The notes beneath the pieces are model-generated. The model did not search any database, was not told the origin of the DNA, and was given only the letters and a program-made list of their open reading frames with translations. Shown here one piece after another: positions 44,261 through 52,728 of a stretch of DNA of 64,000 nucleotides (positions are counted from its first letter, which is position 1; each line of letters begins with the position of its first letter). A program made the translations under genes and the position numbers. This DNA comes from Martinezella multihospitum (GTDB lineage Bacteria > Pseudomonadota > Alphaproteobacteria > Rhizobiales > Rhizobiaceae), in the NCBI RefSeq assembly GCF_900094585.1, contig NZ_FMAG01000015.1, forward strand, positions 1 through 64,000, given 5' to 3'.

Positions 44261-44736
44261 GGCTTGCTCCCGTCGACCTGGAATTTGAAGTCACCATTGA
44301 CGAGGGTCTTGCCATTGTCCCTAAGCGTGAAGGGTTGCCGGGCGAACGCTTCCGTCGCCTTGTTGGACGCCATGCCGGCGAAACGCGGGTCATCGGGGGG
44401 CACGATCTGGTGCATCATGTCGTCGACAACGACCTGCCGCGCGCCGTTCGGACCCACGCGCAAGACCCGGGTCGGGCAGGTTCCCGATGAACAATCGTCA
44501 TTCCAGATCTGCGATATCAGCCAATCACCGTCGGGCGTCCGCAGCTGATATTCGTGGATGGTGACCGTCCCCTTCGAATTGGGTGCGAGCGCGTCCCCGG
44601 TCCACACATTGTCAGGATCGCTCGTGACGTTGCGATAGCTCGTCTTGTAGGAGAAGGCGCTGTCGGCCGCGAGGCCCGGCGAAGCGATGAGCAACAAGAC
44701 GGGAGCAGCGAGAATTGTTAGGGCGGGAAGTCGCAT
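44257..44736 (-). CDS. exported hypothetical protein of the transfer operon
   Basis: 159 aa from ATG at 44736 (CAAGGAGATCAAG upstream). Signal peptide LPALTILAAPVLLLIASPGLAA. The mature part has VWTGDALAPNSKGTVTIHEY and a C-terminal LVNGDFKFQVDGSKP; no family recognised. Overlaps the next gene by 4 bases and is probably periplasmic. Confidence 0.72.
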   Translation of the reverse strand: MRLPALTILAAPVLLLIASPGLAADSAFSYKTSYRNVTSDPDNVWTGDALAPNSKGTVTIHEYQLRTPDGDWLISQIWNDDCSSGTCPTRVLRVGPNGARQVVVDDMMHQIVPPDDPRFAGMASNKATEAFARQPFTLRDNGKTLVNGDFKFQVDGSKP

Positions 44737-44796
44737 CTTGATCTCCTTGCGTTGTCGTTCGGCCGGCGTACCGACTGTCCGCATGCTGCAGTTCCA

Positions 44797-45417
44797 TCAT
44801 TGCCGGGGAAGCGGGACGCTGAACGAGCAGCCGTCGACCGCGGTGTGATTGACGATCAAACCGGTCTTCAGGCTGCGACTTGCGACGTCGTAGGACGCGT
44901 AAGCCCCTGACGCGTTCGCGTCGGCCAAGGTGCCGGCGAGCTCGAGGAAGCACGCCTTGCCGCCATCCATCGTCCGTACCTGCAGGCCCTCGTAGATCGC
45001 GATGCGCATCGGGCAGAGCTTCACCGTCGCTCCGGCGTCGGGGAAGCTGGCCTTCGTCGTGCACTGGCTTGCGGTGTCGAGGATGGTGAAAACGGCGGAC
45101 CGCCGGCTGCTCCAGATGATGAAGTGCGCTTCGGTGGCCGGAGCATTTCCGCCGGCAAACCGCCGGTCTCCGCGCGATTCGTAGTGCCGGTTGTTTGCGT
45201 CGAGCGCATCCTTCCAGATATCGATATAGGTCGCCGTCGCGGGCGAGGGGGCTTGGAGGTTCGCGTAGGACATCGCGCGCCAGGCCCCGGGATCGGACGT
45301 CACGGCCTGGGCCTGGGCCTGCGATGCGTTCATGATAGCCGATCCTCCGATGACAACTGCAACGAAGGTAATACAACATCTAATATATTGTATCAACGGT
45401 GAACGGATCTTGCCCAT
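44797..45417 (-). CDS. exported Cys-containing hypothetical protein of the transfer operon
   Basis: 206 aa from ATG at 45417, 12 bases after the previous stop. Signal-like segment IRCCITFVAVVIGGSAIM and a c-region ending SQAQAQA. The mature part has Cys residues near TASQCTTKASF, KLCPMRIAIYE, DGGKACFLELA and VDGCSFSVPLP, consistent with disulfides in the periplasm. An alternative start at 45333 would leave the motif at 45374-45391 intergenic but removes most of the signal peptide. Confidence 0.68.
   Translation of the reverse strand: MGKIRSPLIQYIRCCITFVAVVIGGSAIMNASQAQAQAVTSDPGAWRAMSYANLQAPSPATATYIDIWKDALDANNRHYESRGDRRFAGGNAPATEAHFIIWSSRRSAVFTILDTASQCTTKASFPDAGATVKLCPMRIAIYEGLQVRTMDGGKACFLELAGTLADANASGAYASYDVASRSLKTGLIVNHTAVDGCSFSVPLPRQ
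45374..45391. repeat. AT-rich motif, copy 1
   Basis: CAACATCTAATATATTGT; matches CAACATTCAATATATTGT at 48070-48087 at 16 of 18 positions. Here it lies inside the predicted signal peptide coding region, or upstream if translation begins at 45333. Confidence 0.35.
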
Positions 45418-45429
45418 CGGCTTGTCCGC

Positions 45430-45975
45430 CTATTCGTAGCGGGGCCGGCCCGGCACCCACCACCAGAAATCTTTTGGCGAACTCTCGCGATTGCGCCATG
45501 CGACGCCGGACCTTGGCGGATAGACGGGCTGCATCGACCAGATGCGGTTGTGATAGTAGAAATTCGCGGTCTCGCGCCGGACGCGACGCCCGCTGGGATC
45601 GAGAAAATCCGTCGCGCAATGGACGATCGGACCGGGATAGCGTGAAATCCGCGCGGTCTGTGCGTCGAGCGCGCCCGGTCTGCAGCCGAAAAGCCAGATC
45701 GATCGCGGATAGGCCGGACCCGACGGAGCGGCCGCGATAAGCCGCAGATAGGCTGCGTTCGCCTCCGGCTGCGTCGGATAGGCCGATCGCTCGGTGAGGA
45801 TTGGCGCGAAGGTCGACCGATCGGGAGCGTATTCGAGGCGGCCGGGAACGACTCGCTCGGGCGTATAGAGAGCGTCCGGGCCCGCTGGCGGAATGACGAT
45901 CGTCTGCTGGCGCTCGGCGCATGCAGCGAGTGCGACGAGGAGTGGCAGAACCGCGTAGCGCTTTGCCCAGCTCAT
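45430..45975 (-). CDS. putative lipoprotein of the transfer operon
   Basis: 181 aa from ATG at 45975, overlapping the SNase gene stop (ATGA). LPLLVALAACAERQ is a lipobox with C at about residue 19, so an outer-membrane or periplasmic lipoprotein is expected. The mature part is rich in Arg, Pro and Trp (ending FWWWVPGRPRYE). No family recognised. Confidence 0.75.
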   Translation of the reverse strand: MSWAKRYAVLPLLVALAACAERQQTIVIPPAGPDALYTPERVVPGRLEYAPDRSTFAPILTERSAYPTQPEANAAYLRLIAAAPSGPAYPRSIWLFGCRPGALDAQTARISRYPGPIVHCATDFLDPSGRRVRRETANFYYHNRIWSMQPVYPPRSGVAWRNRESSPKDFWWWVPGRPRYE

Positions 45976-46565
45976 GGCGTTGCCCCGGCGCGTGCGACGG
46001 TGCTGGCTGTCGCCTCGTGGGCGGTTCGCCACTCCCATGGCATCTGGAAGGTGCTCGACCAAAGGCCGCGATACGCTTTGCGAGCTGCTTCTTCGGCGGC
46101 CGCGTATTCGCGGATTACGGGACCGCCTTCCGCGACAGGCGCGAGGACGGCAACGCCCTCGCGTAGCATATCGGCGGCGAGATCACGATGACCGGCCGTG
46201 GCGCAACGCGCGAGATGCTCGCCCGGCTGATCGCTGATCACCGTGCATGCGACCCATGTATTGAGGGTTGCCGTCACCAGCCAGGCCTGAACCATCGTGC
46301 CGCAGGGCCACGGCTGGCGGCCGAGATTCGCCGTCTGCTCCGGCGCACAGGCATCGATCCCGTAGAGGCGGAAGACCGTCTTCGTCTCGATATCGCGAAA
46401 ACGGACGCCGTCGATGACCTCGACTCGCAATGGCGGTAATTGAGCGGCCACCCTTGGCTGGTAAAGGCTGGCGGGGTCGGCGCCGCTTTGCGCAAGACAG
46501 GGTACCGCCGCGCAGGCGACAACACCGATGACCGCCAACGAGCCGACCTCACGCGGCCGCATCAT
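45972..46565 (-). CDS. SNase-like (thermonuclease) protein 2
   Basis: 197 aa from the paired ATG at 46565/46562. An N-terminal signal (VGSLAVIGVVACAAVPCLA) precedes an SNase-like fold: LRVEVIDGVRFRDIETKTVF, RLYGIDACAPEQ and DLAADMLREGVAVLAPV. The usual catalytic Arg/Glu triad is only partly kept, so nuclease activity is uncertain. Likely periplasmic and used in DNA transfer, or to process incoming DNA. The start overlaps the SSB gene tail. Confidence 0.72.
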   Translation of the reverse strand: MMRPREVGSLAVIGVVACAAVPCLAQSGADPASLYQPRVAAQLPPLRVEVIDGVRFRDIETKTVFRLYGIDACAPEQTANLGRQPWPCGTMVQAWLVTATLNTWVACTVISDQPGEHLARCATAGHRDLAADMLREGVAVLAPVAEGGPVIREYAAAEEAARKAYRGLWSSTFQMPWEWRTAHEATASTVARAGATP

Positions 46566-46890
46566 CGCGCGAGCCCAGATCGAGCTTGTGGAAGGTGTTC
46601 GCGATGATGTCTGTCGTGTAGACGGTCTCGTTGTCCTTGCCTTTGTAGGATCCGTCGGCAACGCGGCATTCGGCGTAAACGGCGTCGCCCTTCTTGACGT
46701 TGGCGAGCACCCATTCGGCTGCCTTTTCGTTGAGGATCGTGACCGTCACCCAGTCGGTTTCCTCTCTTCGTTCGCCCTTGGCGTCAGTCCACGCTCGATC
46801 GGTCGCGACGCTCACCTTCGCCGCCTTGTTGAAAGCTTTGGGCGTTTGGCCGACGCGGCCACGCACGATGAACAGATTGGTCGTTCGCAA
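46549..46890 (-). CDS. ssb: single-stranded DNA-binding protein (plasmid type)
   Basis: 113 aa from a TTG start at 46890 (AGGGAG upstream). OB fold: LFIVRGRVGQTPKAFNKAAK, SVATDRAWTDAKGERREETD, WVTVTILNEKAAEWVLANVK, and AECRVADGSYKGKDNETVYT. There is no acidic DDIPF-type tail; it ends DLGSRDDAAA, so interaction with host SSB partners may be weak. Location in a transfer operon suggests it coats the incoming strand. Confidence 0.87.
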   Translation of the reverse strand: MRTTNLFIVRGRVGQTPKAFNKAAKVSVATDRAWTDAKGERREETDWVTVTILNEKAAEWVLANVKKGDAVYAECRVADGSYKGKDNETVYTTDIIANTFHKLDLGSRDDAAA

Positions 46891-46921
46891 GGTTTGATCT
46901 CCCTGATGTGTTGATCGACGA

Positions 46922-47509
46922 CTACTGAGGCGGCGTCGCGCTCGCCGATGGAGAAGCCTGGCGAAGCGCGCGCAAGATGATGGCGTTCGGATCGGGGAGA
47001 TCGCGAAAGGCCCAAAGCCCGGCACGGCTGTTCTGGGCCACATGCTGCGCCTCAAGATACGGCGCATGGACCGGAGTTCCGTCAGGCTTTAGCGCGGCGA
47101 AGGCAAAGCCGGTCGCGATCAGCGCGGTACCGAGATCGATCCGCGAGCCCTTGCCCGCGCCCTCGGTCCGCACGGCGACACAGAATACAAAGGCCGTCTT
47201 CGTCTGCGGTGCCTCGGCGGCCTCGTAACATTGGGGTTTCAGATCACGGATCAGCGCGACAAGCATCGTGAGCGAGGCCTCACCGCAATCGCGCGTGATC
47301 CCGTGGGCGTTCGTGAAGCTCGTGCCACGCAGGCATGATTGAACACCGTAGAGCCGATATGTCGTGCCGGTGCTCGACCAGCTGTCGCCGGTCTCGAAGA
47401 TCGCGTCAGGTGGGACGGGAAACCATCCCGACGAGGCGACCTGCGCCGGAGCCGGACCTGCTGCGAGGGCTAAGAGGAGCGCAAGGATTGGTAGTCGCGC
47501 GCTCGCCAT
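46922..47509 (-). CDS. SNase-like (thermonuclease) protein 1
   Basis: 195 aa from ATG at 47509, one base after the preceding stop. Signal peptide RLPILALLLALAAGPAPAQ. YRLYGVQSCLRGTSFTNAHG and RDCGEASLTMLVALIRDL resemble the SNase-like family but several catalytic residues are replaced. A paralogue of the protein at 45972-46565. Perhaps a degenerate nuclease or a structural subunit. Confidence 0.68.
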   Translation of the reverse strand: MASARLPILALLLALAAGPAPAQVASSGWFPVPPDAIFETGDSWSSTGTTYRLYGVQSCLRGTSFTNAHGITRDCGEASLTMLVALIRDLKPQCYEAAEAPQTKTAFVFCVAVRTEGAGKGSRIDLGTALIATGFAFAALKPDGTPVHAPYLEAQHVAQNSRAGLWAFRDLPDPNAIILRALRQASPSASATPPQ

Positions 47510-47510
47510 C

Positions 47511-48011
47511 TCAGTAACCTTCCAGCGAGAAATAGAAGCGCTGCGCGCCGTTCGCGGTCGAAATGTCGACGAAGTAGGGATCATCGCGGCGCGCGCGCGA
47601 CGTCGTCGGATATTCGGTCGTGCAACCGTCGTGACCGCCGAAGCAGGTCCGGTGCGGCTTCGAGAAGTCGACGCACAGGTTGCCGTTCGCCGATCGTGTC
47701 AATCCGCCATTGCCGTGCGTTTCGTTCTCCACCGGCGTCATTCCGGCGGGGCAGGGGAGATATGGATCGTATCCGAGACCGCTCGCATGGCCTTCGGGGC
47801 AGGTTGGCCAGCTGCCGCCGTGCGCAAGCCGTCGGAAGAGATCGTGCATCACCGGCACGCAATAGGGGATGCCTGACCAGCTCGGCGAGGAGGAGGCGGC
47901 GCACAGGAGCACCTTGCACCCAAACGATGCGTCCTGCGCGTGCGCCGTGCGCGCCGGAGCGAGTCCCAGCAGTGCCACTCCCATCATCACGAAATGTGCT
48001 GCGCGCTTCAT
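47511..48011 (-). CDS. TrbM-like exported protein
   Basis: 166 aa from ATG at 48011. Signal peptide AHFVMMGVALLGLAPARTAH ends before QDASFGCKVLLCAASS. The Cys pairs (CKVLLCA, IPYCVPVMHDLFRRL, WPTCPEG) are like the TrbM/KikA/MpfK group of T4SS accessory proteins. C-terminal half has more Cys (LCVDFSKPHRTCFGGHDGC). First gene of the minus-strand operon, divergent from virB1. Confidence 0.65.
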   Translation of the reverse strand: MKRAAHFVMMGVALLGLAPARTAHAQDASFGCKVLLCAASSSPSWSGIPYCVPVMHDLFRRLAHGGSWPTCPEGHASGLGYDPYLPCPAGMTPVENETHGNGGLTRSANGNLCVDFSKPHRTCFGGHDGCTTEYPTTSRARRDDPYFVDISTANGAQRFYFSLEGY

Positions 48012-48056
48012 CCTTTGCTCCCGAAGAGGACACATCGCCAGTCATCTTTTGACCTG

Positions 48057-48085
48057 TTGCCAACGTATCAACATTCAATATATTG
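48057..48085 (+). promoter_or_regulatory. possible promoter of the virB operon
   Basis: TTGCCA (48057-48062), 17 bases, ATATTG (48080-48085), ahead of virB1. It overlaps the AT-rich motif at 48070-48087; the divergent accessory operon probably starts from the opposite strand here. Confidence 0.4.
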
Positions 48086-48087
48086 TC
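48070..48087. repeat. AT-rich motif, copy 2
   Basis: CAACATTCAATATATTGT; the core CAATATATTG is a perfect palindrome. It is centred in the divergent promoter region of the two transfer operons and matches 45374-45391 at 16 of 18 positions. Confidence 0.45.
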
Positions 48088-48112
48088 TATTGGAAAATGG
48101 AGGCCGGCTGGC

Positions 48113-48850
48113 ATGGTGATTCGCGGCGTAGCGATCGGACTATGCGTCATGGTGACGTTCTCCGGGGCTCGCGCACAGGATATCGCCGAGCCCCGTCGCT
48201 TAGCTGTTGTCGACGCTTCGGGCCGTGTCGTCCCGGTGGAAACACAGGATGTCGCGCCCCAGACGATTGGCCGAACCGCCTCGGCATCACCCTGTGCCGA
48301 TGCCAGGCCGCTCAGCCAGGACGAGGCGCGCGCGCTCATCACCCGCGTCGCAACCGAGGAGAATTTTTTCCCGGATTTCGTGATGTCTGTCGCCAAAAGC
48401 GAGAGCCGGTTCAATTCGACCGCGCTCTCCGACAAGGGCGCCTATGGACTGATGCAGCTCGAGCCTGAGACCGCTCAGCGCTTCAAGGTCGATATCTGCG
48501 ACCCCGCCGGCAATGTGCTCGGCGGCGTGCGTTTTCTCAGAGCGCTGCATGAGAAGTACCGAAATCCGTTCTTTATCCTCGCTGCCTACAACGCGGGCGA
48601 GGATGCGGTCGAACGAAACCGGGGTGTGCCGCCGTTTCCGGAGACCGTCCGCTTCGTCGCACAGGTCATCAACGACTTTTATACATGGCCCGCGCCGGGC
48701 GGCCAGGCGAAGCAGGATCCCCGCTTGCTGGCCGCCAGCACGCCAGACCTGATCGAGCCCGGCGTTCGGAAACCAGCACCATCCCCCCCGGCAGCCACAT
48801 CGAGTGCAAAGGCTGACTGGGACAACGGGTTCGTCATGCATGTCGACTGA
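48113..48850 (+). CDS. virB1: VirB1 lytic transglycosylase
   Basis: 245 aa from ATG at 48113 (GGAGG upstream); a TTG at 48083 is less likely. Signal peptide VIRGVAIGLCVMVTFSGARA. SLT domain: NFFPDFVMSVAKSESRFNST has the catalytic Glu, SDKGAYGLMQLEPETAQRF the GLMQ motif, and FILAAYNAGEDAVERN the AYNAG motif. It locally opens the cell wall for the type IV channel. First gene of virB1-virD4. Confidence 0.93.
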   Translation: MVIRGVAIGLCVMVTFSGARAQDIAEPRRLAVVDASGRVVPVETQDVAPQTIGRTASASPCADARPLSQDEARALITRVATEENFFPDFVMSVAKSESRFNSTALSDKGAYGLMQLEPETAQRFKVDICDPAGNVLGGVRFLRALHEKYRNPFFILAAYNAGEDAVERNRGVPPFPETVRFVAQVINDFYTWPAPGGQAKQDPRLLAASTPDLIEPGVRKPAPSPPAATSSAKADWDNGFVMHVD

Positions 48851-48862
48851 ACGGAGGATCGT

Positions 48863-49168
48863 ATGAAGACATCGTTTGCACGGATTTCACTGGCGCCATC
48901 GCTGCTCCTGATGACTGCGGCCGACGCGTTCTCGCAGTCGACGGGCGGCACACTCCAACCGGTTCAGTCCACGCTCCAGCAACTCGTCTCGACCCTGACA
49001 GGCCCGATCGCAACGGCTCTTGCCACGCTCGCGGTCATCGCCTGCGGCCTGTTCGCGTGGAGCGGACGGCTGACCTGGGGGATTGCCGGCAGTGTGATCT
49101 TCGGCATCGTTCTGGTCTTCGGATCGGCGCAGATCGTGCAGTTCTTCCAGTCGGCGGTCGGCCAATGA
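48863..49168 (+). CDS. virB2: VirB2 pilin
   Basis: 101 aa: signal (LLLMTAADAFSQ) followed by two membrane helices (PIATALATLAVIACGLFAW and GIAGSVIFGIVLVFGSAQIV) joined by a short polar loop, typical of VirB2/TrbC pilins. Major pilus subunit. 12 bases after virB1. Confidence 0.93.
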   Translation: MKTSFARISLAPSLLLMTAADAFSQSTGGTLQPVQSTLQQLVSTLTGPIATALATLAVIACGLFAWSGRLTWGIAGSVIFGIVLVFGSAQIVQFFQSAVGQ

Positions 49169-49461
49169 CCGAAGACGAGCTCGAAGATCCCTTGATCACG
49201 CCTCTCGTCAAAGCGCTCACACGCGCGCCGACGCTGATGGGCGTCCCGTACATGTATTTCATGTTCAACGGTGTGGTTTCGAGCATCTGCTTCCTCGTCT
49301 CGCACAACCTCTTCATGCTGTTGGTCGCGATTCCGCTGCATCTCTTCGGCTACGTCATGACGCTCCGGGACGATCGCATCTTCGAGATCCTGTTCGTCAA
49401 GTCGACCAGATGCCCTCCTCGCTCGCGGACCTTCTGGGCCGCCGACAGCTATTCGGTGTGA
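49165..49461 (+). CDS. virB3: VirB3
   Basis: 98 aa, ATG overlapping the virB2 stop (ATGA). Two membrane segments (FMFNGVVSSICFLVSHNLFM, LLVAIPLHLFGYVMTL) and the family motif DPLITPLVKALTRAPTLMGV at the start. Inner-membrane component that works with VirB4. Confidence 0.92.
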   Translation: MTEDELEDPLITPLVKALTRAPTLMGVPYMYFMFNGVVSSICFLVSHNLFMLLVAIPLHLFGYVMTLRDDRIFEILFVKSTRCPPRSRTFWAADSYSV

Positions 49462-49470
49462 GGTGCGACA

Positions 49471-51882
49471 ATGGTGGCCCGGGCACTTCTCGATGAACTG
49501 ACCTTCGGAGCCGTCTCGAGGCGCGAACGGCCCGTTGCGTCGCATGTGCCCTACACCCGGCACGTCGACGACTTCATCATTCGGACCAAGGACGGGCTCG
49601 TCCTCACGATCTTCAAGCTCGACGGCTATTCGTTCGAAACCTCCGACATCAGCGAAGTGAACGCGCGGCTGCTCGGACGCAACGACATTGTGCGAACGCT
49701 GGCGAACTCCCGGTTCGCGCTGGTCTCGCATATCATTCGACGCGAGGTACAGCCGCGCATCGAATCGACATTCGACAATCCGTTCTGCGCCGAGCTCGAT
49801 GAGCGCTACAACACCGCGCTTTCCAAGCGCCGGATGTTCGTGAACGATCTTTATCTGACGATCGTGCGCAGACCACTGCAGGGACAGGCGGGCACGTTCG
49901 ACCTCATGCTCACCAAGCTGCTCGGCCGCAAGGACGAGGCGGGTGAATCGGTCGCCCGCCAGACCGCCCTCAACGAGCTGCGCGATGTCGCGACGGCCGT
50001 TCGCGAGAGCCTTGCTGGTTACGGCGTGCGCCAGCTCGGCGTCGCCAACCGCGATGGCGTGTGGTTTTCCGAGCCGCTCGAGTTCCTCGTCCAGCTGCTT
50101 AATGGTGGCCTGTCGCGCCCAATGCACCTGCCGCGGATGGATCTCGCCGACGCGCTTTCGATGAAGCGGATCTTCTTCGGTCGCAACGCGATCGAGATCA
50201 AGGGCGCCGGACCGGCGGACACGCGCTTTGGGGCAATGGTGTCGATCCGCGAATACCCCGCGCAGACCGGGCCTGGCTCCTTCGACAATCTGCTGCGAGT
50301 GCCGCACGAGTTCATCGCCACGCAGAGCTTTGCCATCGTCGACCGGCCGGAAGCCGCAAGGCAGATCGATCGGGTATCGCGCCAGGTCGACATGTCGGAC
50401 GAAGCAGGTTCGATCGTCGCCGACCACCTCGATGAAGCACGCGACGAACTGCTCGCCTCCGAGGCGATCTACGGCGAGCACCACATGACCGTCATGTGTC
50501 TCGGTCGCGATCTGGCCGAGGTCGGCGCAGCCGTCACGGCGGTCGGTGCAGCGCTGACCGACCGCTCGGTGATCTGGGTTCGGGAGGATCTCAATTGCGA
50601 GCCGGCATTTTGGTCGCAGCTTCCCGGGAATTTCGCCTATGTCGCGCGTAAGGCCGTAATCTCGTCGAAGAACTTCGCCGGTTTCACGTCCCTTCACAAT
50701 TATCCGAGCGGCCGCCCAAGCAACAACCACTGGGGACCGGCGATCTCGGTCTTCGAGACGACGTCGCAGACGGCCTACTATTACAACCACCACGTCCGCG
50801 ACATCGGCAACTTCACGGTGGTGGGTCCGACCGGGTCGGGCAAGACCGTCTTCCTGTCCTTCATCGCGGCACAGACGCAACGCATCGTGCCGCGTCCGAA
50901 GCTCGTCTTCGTCGACAAGGATCGCGGCGCGGAAATCTTCATCCGGGCACTCGGTGGCCAGTACGAAACCCTCGTGCCAGGCGAACCGACGGGATTCAAT
51001 CCGCTTTCGCTCCCCGATACGGCGCCGAACCGCGAATTCCTCTACCAGCTCTTTGCCTTCATGCTTCGGCCGGCGAACGGCGGCGATCTGTCAGCCTCGG
51101 AGGAGCAGGTCATCCGCAACGCGATCGCCGCAGCACTTTCTGCCGGTCCTGACGGGCGGACGCTCAAGGCATTCTCGACCCTGTTGCGTGGCCGCATCCG
51201 AGCCGGGGAGGGCGATCTGCTCGCGCGCCTCGAGAGCTGGATGCGGCTCGACCAGCGCGGCTGGCTGTTCAACAACGAGGAAGACCAGTTCTCGATTTCC
51301 AGCGTGTTCGGCTTCGACATGACGCGCGTGCTCGACGATCCGGTCATCCGCACGGCGGCGCTGATGTACATTTTCCACCGGACCGAGGAATTGCTCACCG
51401 GCGATCCTGTCATGATCTTCCTCGACGAGGGGTGGCGGCTTCTCGACGACGATGTCTTTGCCTTCTTCATTCGCGACAAGCTGAAAACCATCCGCAAGCA
51501 GAACGGCATCATCGGTTTCGGCACACAGTCGGCCGCCGATATCGTGCGTTCGAAAGCCTCGAACACGCTGATCGAACAGACCAGCACGAATATTTTCTTC
51601 CCGAACCCGAAGGCCGACGACGAAAGCTACAAGCAGGCCTTCCGGCTCTCGGGCCGCGAGGTGGGGTGGATCAGGTCGACCGCGGCCGAAAGCCGTTCCT
51701 TTCTGATCAAGCACGGCCGCGACAGCGTCGTCGCCCGTCTCAACCTCGCGGGTATGCCTGATCTCATCAAGGTGCTGTCGGGGCGGACGGAGACCGTCGC
51801 GGAACTCGACGCGATCAGGACAAGGGTCGGCGATGATGCCGCGGTCTGGTTGCCGATCTTCCTTGGAAGGAGCGAACCATGA
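49471..51882 (+). CDS. virB4: VirB4 ATPase
   Basis: 803 aa. CagE/TrbE/VirB family: N-terminal domain with RRERPVASHVPYTRHVDDFI, then C-terminal ATPase with Walker A VGPTGSGKT at 451-459 and Walker B MIFLDEGWRLLDDD near 645-660. Powers pilus assembly and substrate movement. A complementary open frame (48964-50880) is a shadow. Confidence 0.96.
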   Translation: MVARALLDELTFGAVSRRERPVASHVPYTRHVDDFIIRTKDGLVLTIFKLDGYSFETSDISEVNARLLGRNDIVRTLANSRFALVSHIIRREVQPRIESTFDNPFCAELDERYNTALSKRRMFVNDLYLTIVRRPLQGQAGTFDLMLTKLLGRKDEAGESVARQTALNELRDVATAVRESLAGYGVRQLGVANRDGVWFSEPLEFLVQLLNGGLSRPMHLPRMDLADALSMKRIFFGRNAIEIKGAGPADTRFGAMVSIREYPAQTGPGSFDNLLRVPHEFIATQSFAIVDRPEAARQIDRVSRQVDMSDEAGSIVADHLDEARDELLASEAIYGEHHMTVMCLGRDLAEVGAAVTAVGAALTDRSVIWVREDLNCEPAFWSQLPGNFAYVARKAVISSKNFAGFTSLHNYPSGRPSNNHWGPAISVFETTSQTAYYYNHHVRDIGNFTVVGPTGSGKTVFLSFIAAQTQRIVPRPKLVFVDKDRGAEIFIRALGGQYETLVPGEPTGFNPLSLPDTAPNREFLYQLFAFMLRPANGGDLSASEEQVIRNAIAAALSAGPDGRTLKAFSTLLRGRIRAGEGDLLARLESWMRLDQRGWLFNNEEDQFSISSVFGFDMTRVLDDPVIRTAALMYIFHRTEELLTGDPVMIFLDEGWRLLDDDVFAFFIRDKLKTIRKQNGIIGFGTQSAADIVRSKASNTLIEQTSTNIFFPNPKADDESYKQAFRLSGREVGWIRSTAAESRSFLIKHGRDSVVARLNLAGMPDLIKVLSGRTETVAELDAIRTRVGDDAAVWLPIFLGRSEP

Positions 51883-52718
51883 AGCTCGCCGCCTTTGCCG
51901 CCGCAGCATTGCTTATCGCCGGTGTCGTGCCGGCATTGGCCAACATTCCGGTCAAGGATGCGGCCCAGCTCACGCAAAAATCCGAAACAGCAAGCACGAC
52001 CATCAAGCTCGTACCGGTGACGACGCAGCGCGAGGACGCCAATAGCGGGGTCAAATGCGCGGTGACGACCGGCAAGAAGGCAAACATTACCAACCCGACG
52101 GTTCAGCCCCAGATGGGAAAGGGCGCGCAAACGATCCATTCATACGGTCCCGACCTGCCTCTCACCAAAGACGCGACCGCCCAGGGCGCCGCCCTCAATA
52201 GCCAGACACTGTTCCAGTCGAGCGGCGACGTGGTCGGAGGGCTCGATGCCAGCCGCTCGACGATCGCAGCGGCGCAATCCGGATTTCAGACATCAACCGG
52301 TCAGGTCGGCACTGCGCAGACTGTGATGGCGGCGATTGACATGAACAGCGCCGCGCGGCTGCAGAACAATCTCGTCTGGAACAACGTGATCGGCTCGGCG
52401 AATCTTTGGGTCACGGCAGTGAATGCACTCAACTTGGCGCAGACCAGCGACATGAGCCGGGCCGCCGCGGGGATGCGCTCCACCGCAGGCTCTCCGACCC
52501 CCACGCGGGGACCAGCCTGCCCAGCGGGAACGATCGGCTCGGGCACACCAACCGATCCCTGCCGCTCGCCGTCGACCTGCCAGACCACGCCGCCCGGCGC
52601 TACGCCCGATCCGGCCTGCGTGAGTGCCCGCTACGTCGATACTAACGACAACGTCCTTTTCTTTCTCGCGCAGACGCAGAACGCGGCAAACGCCGCGGCA
52701 ACATCGAACGGTCGCTAG
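51879..52718 (+). CDS. exported protein between VirB4 and VirB5
   Basis: 279 aa, ATG overlapping the virB4 stop (ATGA). Signal peptide KLAAFAAAALLIAGVVPALA. The middle is Gln/Thr/Ala-rich, and a Pro/Cys-rich stretch (ACPAGTIGSGTPTDPCRSPS, CQTTPPGATPDPACVSARYV) precedes a C-terminal helix FFLAQTQNAANAAATSN. Not a canonical VirB component. It may be a pilus or adhesin component special to this T4SS lineage. Confidence 0.7.
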   Translation: MKLAAFAAAALLIAGVVPALANIPVKDAAQLTQKSETASTTIKLVPVTTQREDANSGVKCAVTTGKKANITNPTVQPQMGKGAQTIHSYGPDLPLTKDATAQGAALNSQTLFQSSGDVVGGLDASRSTIAAAQSGFQTSTGQVGTAQTVMAAIDMNSAARLQNNLVWNNVIGSANLWVTAVNALNLAQTSDMSRAAAGMRSTAGSPTPTRGPACPAGTIGSGTPTDPCRSPSTCQTTPPGATPDPACVSARYVDTNDNVLFFLAQTQNAANAAATSNGR

Positions 52719-52728
52719 GGAGGTTCCG

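Noticed and set aside
48964-50880. 638-codon minus-strand frame across virB2-virB4
   Set aside because: It is antisense to virB2, virB3 and virB4, whose motifs are unambiguous.
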